Origin: Myxococcales bacterium
GTDB lineage: Bacteria; Myxococcota; Polyangia; Fen-1088
Length of the DNA stretch: 5,702 bases
Assembly (NCBI GenBank): GCA_003159055.1
Contig: PMLH01000163.1
Coordinates: 1 to 5,702, forward strand
Direction of reading: 5' to 3'
Shown: piece by piece, positions 1 to 5,702 of the stretch
How positions within the stretch are numbered: the stretch's first letter is position 1
Layout of the letters: each line of letters begins with the position of its first letter
Translations under genes and position numbers: made by a program
Notes under the pieces: model-generated
What the model saw: only the letters and a program-made list of their open reading frames with translations
The model's database searches: none
What the model was told of the DNA's origin: nothing

Positions 1-1092
1 GCCGATGTTGCTGTTGTTGGTGATGTGCGAGCTTCGCAGAACGATGTTGGCAGGCGTGCCGAAGTCGGGCTGGTCGCCGCCAGACATGTTGACCGAGATG
101 TTGAAGCCATCCATGGAAAGATTGCACAGGTCGACGTCGGTGGTCTCGTTCCAGAAAAAGATCGCGGTATCGGTCAACGTTCCGTGCAGGTCCAAATTGA
201 AAACGCGGAACCCTTCCTGATGCTCGGAGACGTGGGAGAAGGTCATCAACGTGCGGCCGTTCGAACCACCGTCGATCCATATCGATGGCAAAGGCTCCGA
301 GCCGTCGCCCCAAGGCGGAGAGTAGTCGCGGAAATCGCAGGTGTTGTCCCTCTGGCAATTGGCATTCGCAAATCCGCCGCCGTTGGCAATCCAGAGTCCG
401 CCACGACAAAGCGCGACGGTATCGCCGGCCGGCATCTTGGCGAATGTCCCGGCGGCCTTGGAGAAGCTTTGCCAAGGTGCCGAGCTGGTGCCGGCATTGC
501 TGTCATTGCCAGGTACGCAATTGCTGCTGGCGCCGGTCTGGCAATCGCAGACGTAGTGAACCGTGCCCGTCGTGCGCAAAGGCTCGGACGCGCATATCCC
601 TGAAGGCGGAAGGGCATCGGGGCGTGGTTGCGTGGACAAGTCCGGCGAGGTCGCATCCGGTTTGGGGATGGGGACGTCGGGGACGACAACCAAGTCATCG
701 TGAGTGGCGAGATCTCCGACGTCACCCCGACGGGCAAGATCTCCGGCGTCACCTCGACGAGCGGAATCTGCTAGCGGTACAACGTCTGGGCTGCTGTCTC
801 GCGAGACCGTCGCAGCAGAATCGGTGGGAGCGGTGTCGCCGTTGGTTTCCCTCAGCGGCCCGGTGTCTTTGATGGCGGCGTCGGCGGAACCTGGGTCGTC
901 CCGGTAAGGTTCGGCATCCGGCGCAGATACCCCACCGGCGTCCAGGGCGGAAAGCCCCCCATCGCCGAACGAGACGCCATAGGAAATGCCGGCGTCGGGA
1001 ATCGTTGGCGAACGAGCTGTCGGTCCCGATGACGAACAGCCTAGGAGAACCATTGCAAACGAGCCAAGAAACAACGACCTTAGATCGTGCAT
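1..1092 (-). CDS. Secreted lipoprotein with parallel beta-helix domain (3' end outside window)
   Basis: The frame is open from 1092 to the window edge (364 codons, no stop), so the C-terminus is missing. Residues 1-19 form a lipoprotein signal: Arg5, a hydrophobic stretch, then the lipobox L-L-G-C with Cys19 as the predicted lipidated residue, followed by SSSG. Residues about 20-165 are a low-complexity linker rich in Asp, Ala, Pro, Ser and Thr, probably disordered, with a 9-residue tandem repeat at 111-128. A cysteine-bearing segment (C167, C182, C184, C192, C229, C246, C252) leads into the motif PWQSF (206-210) and PAGDTVALCRGGLW (221-234), typical of the entry to right-handed parallel beta-helix (PbH1-type) domains. 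Asn-rich strand/turn segments follow to 364 (for example NIVLRSSHITNNS). Its role is probably a cell-surface or periplasmic carbohydrate-binding or adhesive protein; no catalytic residues are visible in the part present. The beta-helix and lipoprotein calls are firm; the activity is unknown. A TTG codon at 1098 is an alternative start. Confidence 0.85.
   Translation of the reverse strand, partial: MHDLRSLFLGSFAMVLLGCSSSGPTARSPTIPDAGISYGVSFGDGGLSALDAGGVSAPDAEPYRDDPGSADAAIKDTGPLRETNGDTAPTDSAATVSRDSSPDVVPLADSARRGDAGDLARRGDVGDLATHDDLVVVPDVPIPKPDATSPDLSTQPRPDALPPSGICASEPLRTTGTVHYVCDCQTGASSNCVPGNDSNAGTSSAPWQSFSKAAGTFAKMPAGDTVALCRGGLWIANGGGFANANCQRDNTCDFRDYSPPWGDGSEPLPSIWIDGGSNGRTLMTFSHVSEHQEGFRVFNLDLHGTLTDTAIFFWNETTDVDLCNLSMDGFNISVNMSGGDQPDFGTPANIVLRSSHITNNSNIG
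709..762 (-). repeat. 27-bp tandem duplication inside the lipoprotein linker
   Basis: Two adjacent 27-bp units (709-735 and 736-762) match at 23 of 27 positions. Read on the minus strand they encode ARRGDAGDL followed by ARRGDVGDL, residues 111-128 of the lipoprotein. The unit length is a multiple of three, so copy-number changes would keep the frame. The position in the low-complexity linker suggests linker growth by slippage or unequal exchange rather than a folded repeat. Confidence 0.8.
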
Positions 1093-1098
1093 GCGCAA

Positions 1099-1304
1099 TT
1101 AGGGTACTCCTGGCTTGGAAATGCCTCTATTCAACTGGCACCCAACCCGAAAGGATTTATGGATTTGTCGTCGAGACACATGACGTTGTGCGATTGCGGC
1201 GATTCTTAGATGCTCAAATGGTCACTCAGGTGCCCAGCTTTGCTTGACCCAATCAGTTGGCTGGAGGCGGCAGTTCTTTTCGTGCTACCGTTAAGCTTCC
1301 GGCC
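1099..1304. promoter_or_regulatory. Divergent intergenic region, probable promoters for both flanking units
   Basis: About 206 bp separate the lipoprotein gene (leftward) from the ABM-like gene (rightward), and both units must be transcribed outward from here unless their promoters lie inside genes. The stretch is visibly richer in A/T than the flanking coding DNA. I found no convincing paired -35/-10 boxes and no sigma-54 site. TTGACC at 1244-1249 could be a -35 element but has no good -10 partner. A perfect GGAGG at 1263-1267 has no start codon at working distance and lies 37 bp before the ATG at 1305. The assignment rests on gene geometry, not a recognised box. Confidence 0.4.
1107..1111 (-). 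promoter_or_regulatory. Ribosome binding site AGGAG for the beta-helix lipoprotein gene
   Basis: On the minus strand AGGAG lies 14 nt before the ATG at 1092 but only 8 nt before an in-frame TTG at 1098-1096. The 8-nt spacing is ideal and 14 nt is long, so translation may begin at the TTG. That would add Met-Arg and give the signal peptide a second positive charge. The ATG is kept as the annotated start because of codon preference; the choice is unresolved. Confidence 0.5.
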
Positions 1305-1643
1305 ATGTCGAGCTCCTATCTCGCAGTTCTCGTCTACGTTCACGTGCTGCCAGAGGCGGTCGACGCCTTTCGCGCCGCAAGCCTTGCCAATGCGGCGGCC
1401 AGCATTCACGAACCCGGCGTGGTCCGATTCGACGTGATCCAGGAAACCGGCGATCCGAGCCGTTTCGTGCTGATCGAAGTCTATCGGAGCGCCGACGGTG
1501 CGGCGGCGCACAAGCAGACCGAGCACTACCAAACCTGGCGTGACACCGTGGCCGGGATGATGGCTGAGCCTCGAAGCAGCAAATCGTACGCCACGGTAAG
1601 CCCGTCTTCGATCTGGGCGCTCGATGGCCGCAACCTCGTTTGA
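1305..1643 (+). CDS. ABM-domain (LsrG/YgiN-like) putative quinol monooxygenase
   Basis: This 112-residue protein fits the antibiotic biosynthesis monooxygenase family, small dimeric alpha/beta-barrel proteins of about 95-110 residues that include LsrG (processing of phospho-AI-2) and YgiN (quinol oxidation). Family features seen are the first beta strand YLAVLVYVHVLPE near the N-terminus, the EPGVVRFDVIQ strand region, DPSRFVLIEVYRS, the signature H69-K-Q-T-E-H74-Y-Q-T-W78, and a MAEPRSS segment near the C-terminus. No cofactor motif is expected, since these enzymes work without flavin or metal. The ATG at 1305 is chosen because the barrel's first strand begins directly after it. An in-frame TTG at 1257 would add 16 residues with no family match, and neither start has a good ribosome binding site. 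The last 20 bp overlap the dehydrogenase gene, so the two products likely act together. The substrate is unknown. Confidence 0.82.
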   Translation: MSSSYLAVLVYVHVLPEAVDAFRAASLANAAASIHEPGVVRFDVIQETGDPSRFVLIEVYRSADGAAAHKQTEHYQTWRDTVAGMMAEPRSSKSYATVSPSSIWALDGRNLV

Positions 1644-2766
1644 GCTGGCCGCTCCCGGCCGAGTGGTTTTCGGCGCTGGCGTTTCCATGCAGGCGGCGTC
1701 CGCCGTCGCGGCTCTGGGTGCCAAGCGTGCGCTGGTGGTCGGCGGAAAATCCGCTGAGCGAAGTCTTGGCCTGCGCAAGCGCTTGTCCATCGCAAGTGTC
1801 GTCCATTCCATTCCTGGCGAACCGACGCTGGCCATGGTGGAGGAGGGCCGCGGGCTCGCCCGCGAGGAAAGGTGCGATGTCGTGATCGCCTTCGGTGGCG
1901 GTAGCGCCATCGATGCCGGCAAGGCCATCGCCGCGCTGGCGGGCAACGAGGGCGAGCTTTCCGACTACATGGAAATCGTCGGCAGGGCGCAACCCCTGCC
2001 TCGGCCAGGCCTGCCCTGCATCGCGATTCCGACCACCGCGGGAACCGGCGCCGAGGTGACCAAGAATTCTGTCCTCACGGCGCCCGAGGCGAAGGTGAAG
2101 GCGAGCCTGCGCAGTCCCCATCTTCTGCCCGTGCTGGCCCTTGTCGATCCAGATCTGCTCGACGGAACGCCAGCGTCTCTCACCGCGGTCACCGGAATCG
2201 ATGCCCTGTCGCACCTGCTGGAGTCCTACGTTTCGATTCGCGCCAACCCGTTCACCCTCGCCCTCGGTCGGGAAGGCATGGTGCGAATCGCGCGCTCGCT
2301 TCGGGATGCGTTCGAGCACGGTCTTGTGGCCGAACGCCGCGAGGATTTGGCCATGGCCAGCCTCTTTGGCGGATTGTGCTTGGCGAACTCGGGGTTGGGC
2401 GCTGTGCACGGATTCGCAGCGCCGCTTGGTGGAATGTGGAAGGCCCCGCACGGCGCAGTCTGCGCCGCACTCCTTCCTGCGGTCATGGGCACGAACATCG
2501 CCGCCTTGGCAGCGCGGGCGCCGCAAGATTCAGCCCTGTTTCGCTACCACGAGCTGGACGGCATTCTCGCCGCCGGTGCCGAAGCTTCCGCCTGGGTCGC
2601 CGAGCTGACGGCAGCCCTGGGGATTCCTAGACTGTCCAGCTTCGGGATGGGGGCGGGCGACATTCCGCTGTTGGTGGAGAAGGCAAGAGCGGCGAGCAGC
2701 ATGCGCGGCAATCCGATCGCCCTGACTGACGAAGAATTGACGGCGATCGCGTGTGAATCGATGTGA
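1624..2766 (+). CDS. Iron-containing (group III) alcohol dehydrogenase
   Basis: The 380-residue protein has the usual length for this family of NAD(P)-dependent, Fe(II) (sometimes Zn) alcohol/aldehyde oxidoreductases of the cytoplasm. The N-terminal nucleotide-binding half (about 1-185) carries GEPT, the dinucleotide motif GGGSAIDAGK (91-100) and PTTAGTGAE (136-144). The C-terminal helical half carries all four expected metal ligands: D193 and H197 (TGIDALSH), H262 (AVHGFAAPLGG) and H276 (APHGAVC). Their spacing matches that of E. coli FucO. The segments KNSVL and KASLRSP and the end SSMRGNP..LTDEEL suggest a subgroup usually annotated only as Fe-containing alcohol dehydrogenase, distinct from FucO and maleylacetate reductases. 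The ATG at 1624 is the natural start, giving the first strand GRVVFGAG; later starts would remove it. No Shine-Dalgarno is visible. It begins inside the ABM-like gene (20-bp overlap), so translational coupling is likely. Fold and metal site are secure; the substrate is not known. Confidence 0.93.
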   Translation: MAATSFELAAPGRVVFGAGVSMQAASAVAALGAKRALVVGGKSAERSLGLRKRLSIASVVHSIPGEPTLAMVEEGRGLAREERCDVVIAFGGGSAIDAGKAIAALAGNEGELSDYMEIVGRAQPLPRPGLPCIAIPTTAGTGAEVTKNSVLTAPEAKVKASLRSPHLLPVLALVDPDLLDGTPASLTAVTGIDALSHLLESYVSIRANPFTLALGREGMVRIARSLRDAFEHGLVAERREDLAMASLFGGLCLANSGLGAVHGFAAPLGGMWKAPHGAVCAALLPAVMGTNIAALAARAPQDSALFRYHELDGILAAGAEASAWVAELTAALGIPRLSSFGMGAGDIPLLVEKARAASSMRGNPIALTDEELTAIACESM

Positions 2767-2785
2767 TCGGGGTCGGCCTCCCGAT
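2766..2785. terminator. Weak hairpin between convergent genes
   Basis: A perfect 6-bp inverted repeat, ATCGGG (2766-2771) and CCCGAT (2780-2785), with an 8-base loop, begins at the dehydrogenase stop codon in the 58-bp gap between converging genes. No T-run follows on either strand, so it is not a classical intrinsic terminator. It may be a weak bidirectional terminator or an mRNA 3'-end stabiliser. Confidence 0.25.
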
Positions 2786-2824
2786 TCCACTGGCGAGACA
2801 ACTCCTCTGTGCACGCAAGGGGAA

Positions 2825-5641
2825 TTACTTCAGCTGGTCGAGAAACGTCGCTCGCACGTCGGCCATGCGGCGGGAAAGCTCGGCCATCAGTTGGGGCCGG
2901 GCGAAGCCCAAGCTGCGCGCGAGCGGGAGCTCGTCGTCGGGAACCAGCCGATCCTCGGCGCTGTCGCGCAAGAGACGTAGCCGCAGGCTCGCGCGTGCGA
3001 GGAAGCGATAGTCGTCGAGGCGCTGCGGATCAAGACCGCCTCGTTCACTCAGGTGTGCAAGCGCCTGCCAAGGGTTGGTGGTGCGCAGTTGCGGATCACT
3101 TCTGCCGTGGCGAAGCTGAGCCCAGGCGGCCATGAAGTCGAGGTCGGTGAGCCCGCCGGGGCTGAAGCGCAGGTGCAGCGAGCCCTTGCCTGCGCGCTCC
3201 TGTTCGATGCGCTTGCGCATGCGGAGAAGCTCGTCCCTCAGTACGTTGTCTTTGAGGTCGTGCTGGTAGGTGACGGCGGCTAGGCGCTCGGCAAAGTCCG
3301 AAGGGGCCTCTCCGTTTCGGCCCGGCAGCACGCACGCAGGTCGGCCGCGCAGAAGGGCCACGCGTTCCCACGGCGCTGCTTGGGTCGCGTGGTATTCCTC
3401 GAAGGCACGGTAGCTCGTGACTAAGAGCCCCTGCGACCCCGACGGACGCAAGCGCGTGTCGACCACATACAGGCGCCCTTCCTCCAACAACGCCCCGAGC
3501 GCGCCGAGCAGTCGCTGGGCCAAGCGCGCGAACCACTCCTGGTGCTCGACGCCTTTGTCGGTCGTGCCCTCCTGCTCGTACAAGAAGACCAGCTCCAGAT
3601 CCGAGCCGTAGCGCATTTCGCGCGCGCCGCAACTTCCGAGGACCAGGATGGTGAGCTCGGCATCGGGACGCCCGTAGCGCGCGGCCACCTCGTCCGCCAC
3701 CCGCCGGGCCGCTTCGTCAAGGATAGCCTCGGCCATTTGCGAAAGTTGGGCGGACACCTGTTCGTGGGTCAGGTTCCCGGCCACATCGTGGAGGCCAATG
3801 CGCAGGATCTCCTCGGCCTGGAAGCTGCGCATGCGGCGGAGCGCGGTTTCGTAGTCGCAGTCGACGAGCCGGGACGCGAAATTCGCGCGCCAAGTCTGCG
3901 GATCGGGCAGGGGAGCGGCGAGCTCGCCCGTGAGCTCGGGCCAGATCTCGGGATGGGTGATGAGGTGCCGCGACAGGCGCTCGCTGGTGCCGAAGAGCCC
4001 GGCGAGCATGCGCAGAAGTTGGCGATTTTCGCCAAGCAACGCGAAAAGCCCGAGCGAGGATCGGAGCGCGAGGTCGCGCAGAAGGGCGAGTGCGCGATCC
4101 GGGTCGGGCGAGGCGATGGCTTCTTCCAGCCAGGCGGGCGGCAGGCGCGCGCGCGCGGTTTCCAGGCTGCTTGTGCTGCGTTCGAGGTCGCGAAAACCGG
4201 CCGCGCGCAGATCGCGTTCGATCTGGTCCTTGCCGCTGGTGGGGGCCAGCAAGCGCAGAACCAAGGGCGGCGGGCCGGACGCGGGCTCGCCCAAGGTGTC
4301 GGCGATGGCACAAACCGCCGAGCGCATCGTTTCGACCGCATCGCGAAATTCGTCGAGGCCGGCGAATCCCAATCGCTTCGCCAGCTTCGCGACGTCGGCG
4401 TCGTCACTCGGCAGCACATGGGTCTGCTGGCCGCGCTCGAGCTGCAGTCGATGTTCGATCCGGCGCAGCAGTCGGTACGCTTCCGAGAGTGTGCGCACTT
4501 CCTGGCCCGAGAGAAGTCCGGCCAGGCCAAGCTTGCGCAGCGCCGGCAGGGTGGTGCGTTCGCGCAGGTCGCGCCGTCTGCCGCCATAGAGAAGCTGGAG
4601 CACCTGGGCAACCAGCTCGACATCGCGAATGCCGCCCGTGCTCAGCTTGACGTTCCAGGCGGTCCCAGCGGTCCGGTCGACGAACAATCGCCGCAACGAA
4701 CGCACGTCCTCCAGTGTCTTCTCGTCGGAGATGCGCTTGTACACGAACGGCTCGACCATCTTGATGAAGGCTTCACCCAGCCACGCATCACCCGCGCTGT
4801 GGCGTGTGCGCAGCAGGGCTTGCCGCTCCCAGGTGCGGCCGAAGCTCTCGTAGTAGCTTTCGGTGGCCGCCAGCGAATTGCAGATGGCGCCGCTTTGGCC
4901 TTCCGGTCGCAGGCGCAGATCGACGCGGAAGACGAACCCGTCGGCCGTGGGCTCTGAAATCGCGCGCGTGACCAGCTTGCAAAGGCGTGCGTAGTACTCG
5001 TGCAGGCTGAGCGTTCCTGCCCGGCCGTCGTCGGTCGCGTAGAGATAGACGATGTCGATGTCGGATGAGAAGTTGAGCTCTTCGCCGCCGAGCTTGCCCA
5101 TCGCCAGCACCGAGAATCCGGGCGCCGAGTCGTTGCACACGGGCGCGCCGAAGTTCTTGCGCAGCTCCACCTCGCAAAATGTCACCGTTTCTTGCAAGCA
5201 CACATCCGCGAGTGCCGAGAGCTCACGCGCGACCTCGAGGGTCAGCCCGTGCTCGGGCAGTGTGAAGGCGTTGGCACCAATGCCGGCGCCGATCTCGCGC
5301 GCACCCAGGCGCAGCATTTCGCCTTGGGCATAGCGCCGGAGCTCTCGCTGCAGATCCGAGAAGGTGCGTACGGCCGCACACGCGGCCCGCAATTCGTGCG
5401 CGAAAACGTCGCGCGGCTTTGAACGCGCCAGCCAGGGATTGTCCAGCAGCGCGGGCAGGCGGGTTGGGTTTCCGAGCAATATGTCGGACAGGAAATCGCC
5501 GCTCGACAACACCGCCGACAGCAAGGTCGCGCCCGTCCCGTCGCTTGGCAAGGCGACGCCAGTTTCGCGCAGGCGTTCCAGGCGCAGCAACGCGGCGTCG
5601 GCGTCTGGCCCGGCAGCGATGCATTCATCCAGAGTTGCCAC
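2825..5641 (-). CDS. glnE: Bifunctional glutamine synthetase adenylyltransferase / adenylyl-removing enzyme
   Basis: The 938-residue protein matches the full length of GlnE (946 in E. coli). GlnE adenylylates glutamine synthetase to inactivate it and removes the AMP by phosphorolysis, normally steered by PII and glutamine. Two tandem nucleotidyltransferase halves are visible. The N-terminal adenylyl-removing half has GKLGG (182-186), ELNFSSDID with D194 and D196, the third acidic residue D241 in RVDLRLRPEG, and STGGIRDVEL (334-343). The C-terminal adenylyltransferase half has GSCGA (669-673), YGSDLEL with D681 and E683, D728 in VVDTRLRPSG, and FSPGGLTDLDF (826-836). The C-terminal half departs from the usual GKLGG and DxD; Asp-x-Glu is still within what the nucleotidyltransferase superfamily allows. 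The start is GTG at 5641; an in-frame TAG at 5665-5663 rules out anything much further upstream, and no clear Shine-Dalgarno is present. It lies 21 bp downstream of another gene on the same strand, probably one transcript. No glutamine synthetase or PII gene is in the window. Confidence 0.96.
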   Translation of the reverse strand: MATLDECIAAGPDADAALLRLERLRETGVALPSDGTGATLLSAVLSSGDFLSDILLGNPTRLPALLDNPWLARSKPRDVFAHELRAACAAVRTFSDLQRELRRYAQGEMLRLGAREIGAGIGANAFTLPEHGLTLEVARELSALADVCLQETVTFCEVELRKNFGAPVCNDSAPGFSVLAMGKLGGEELNFSSDIDIVYLYATDDGRAGTLSLHEYYARLCKLVTRAISEPTADGFVFRVDLRLRPEGQSGAICNSLAATESYYESFGRTWERQALLRTRHSAGDAWLGEAFIKMVEPFVYKRISDEKTLEDVRSLRRLFVDRTAGTAWNVKLSTGGIRDVELVAQVLQLLYGGRRRDLRERTTLPALRKLGLAGLLSGQEVRTLSEAYRLLRRIEHRLQLERGQQTHVLPSDDADVAKLAKRLGFAGLDEFRDAVETMRSAVCAIADTLGEPASGPPPLVLRLLAPTSGKDQIERDLRAAGFRDLERSTSSLETARARLPPAWLEEAIASPDPDRALALLRDLALRSSLGLFALLGENRQLLRMLAGLFGTSERLSRHLITHPEIWPELTGELAAPLPDPQTWRANFASRLVDCDYETALRRMRSFQAEEILRIGLHDVAGNLTHEQVSAQLSQMAEAILDEAARRVADEVAARYGRPDAELTILVLGSCGAREMRYGSDLELVFLYEQEGTTDKGVEHQEWFARLAQRLLGALGALLEEGRLYVVDTRLRPSGSQGLLVTSYRAFEEYHATQAAPWERVALLRGRPACVLPGRNGEAPSDFAERLAAVTYQHDLKDNVLRDELLRMRKRIEQERAGKGSLHLRFSPGGLTDLDFMAAWAQLRHGRSDPQLRTTNPWQALAHLSERGGLDPQRLDDYRFLARASLRLRLLRDSAEDRLVPDDELPLARSLGFARPQLMAELSRRMADVRATFLDQLK

Positions 5642-5662
5642 GCAGTGAAGAATAGCGTGTTG

Positions 5663-5702
5663 CTACAGCGGTTCGAGGCGTGCGCAGACAACCGTGATGT
5701 TG
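5663..5702 (-). CDS. C-terminal end of a probable PP2C-family protein phosphatase (5' part outside window)
   Basis: In the minus-strand frame starting at 5701, twelve codons read NITVVCARLEPL and end in TAG at 5665-5663. The lone base at 5702 is C, compatible with a preceding GAC (Asp). The resulting (D)NITVV near the end of a protein is the hallmark closing motif of PP2C-type Ser/Thr phosphatases, ...G[SD]DN[IV]TV..., whose Asp binds the catalytic metal. These enzymes remove phosphate from proteins phosphorylated by Hanks-type kinases, which are abundant in myxobacteria. Only twelve residues are visible, so the family call is tentative. That the stretch is coding is supported by the motif and by its 21-bp spacing to glnE. 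Confidence 0.5.
   Translation of the reverse strand, partial: NITVVCARLEPL

Noticed and set aside
25..603. A 192-codon plus-strand reading frame opposite the lipoprotein gene
   Set aside because: The minus-strand frame here encodes a signal peptide, linker and beta-helix motifs without interruption; the plus-strand translation has no such features.
1168..1181. Short dyad CACA-N6-TGTG in the divergent intergenic region as a possible operator
   Set aside because: Four-base arms are expected by chance in 200 bp, and no regulator gene is adjacent to give it meaning.
1005..1247. An 80-codon plus-strand frame starting within the lipoprotein gene and crossing the intergenic region
   Set aside because: It overlaps the lipoprotein signal-peptide coding region on the opposite strand, has no recognisable domain and no ribosome site, and most of it lies in DNA that looks non-coding.
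1244..1249. TTGACC as a sigma-70 -35 box for the ABM operon
   Set aside because: No acceptable -10 hexamer occurs 16-18 bases downstream, so the promoter cannot be placed.
1249..1260. Short dyad CCAA-N4-TTGG upstream of the ABM gene
   Set aside because: The arms are only four bases and do not extend; it resembles no operator I can name.
1291..2526. A 411-codon minus-strand reading frame antisense to the ABM and Fe-ADH genes
   Set aside because: Arg/Gly/His-rich translation with no recognisable motif, fully covered by two well-supported genes on the other strand; a GC-driven shadow.
3542..4957. A 471-codon plus-strand reading frame antisense to glnE
   Set aside because: It lies wholly opposite glnE, whose frame encodes a full-length recognised protein with catalytic motifs. 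Long antisense frames are common in GC-rich codon usage, and the product (Ala/Gly/Arg/Gln-rich) shows no domain I recognise.

Overview
The window is GC-rich bacterial DNA carrying three complete genes and two genes cut by its edges. The organism looks like a member of Myxococcota or a related former deltaproteobacterium. This rests on the GC-rich codon usage, a lipoprotein with a long Asp/Ala/Pro/Ser/Thr-rich linker ahead of a cysteine-rich parallel beta-helix domain, and the style of the glnE and PP2C-like genes. It is inference from general family knowledge, not a database match.

Layout: (1) 1-1092, minus strand: the N-terminal 364 codons of a secreted lipoprotein (lipobox, disordered linker with a 27-bp tandem duplication, beginning of a beta-helix domain). 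The gene runs off the left edge. (2) 1099-1304: a divergent intergenic region of lower GC that should hold the promoters of the lipoprotein gene and of the operon to its right. (3) 1305-2766, plus strand: a tight two-gene operon encoding a small antibiotic-biosynthesis-monooxygenase (ABM/LsrG-like) protein and an iron-containing (group III) alcohol dehydrogenase. The two reading frames overlap by 20 bp. (4) 2767-2824: a short convergent gap with a modest hairpin. (5) 2825-5641, minus strand: a full-length glnE for the bifunctional glutamine synthetase adenylyltransferase/adenylyl-removing enzyme. (6) 5663-5702, minus strand: the last 12 codons of a gene lying 21 bp upstream of glnE; they read like the C-terminus of a PP2C-type protein phosphatase.

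Functionally there are three unrelated units: a surface lipoprotein, a small redox operon of unknown substrate, and a nitrogen-control gene that may be co-transcribed with a phosphoprotein phosphatase gene. No tRNA, rRNA, CRISPR array, insertion sequence or phage gene is visible. I see no clear evidence for a wholly new system. The points most worth a second look are the overlapping ABM/Fe-ADH pair, the altered nucleotidyltransferase motif in the C-terminal half of GlnE, and the possible PP2C-glnE linkage.
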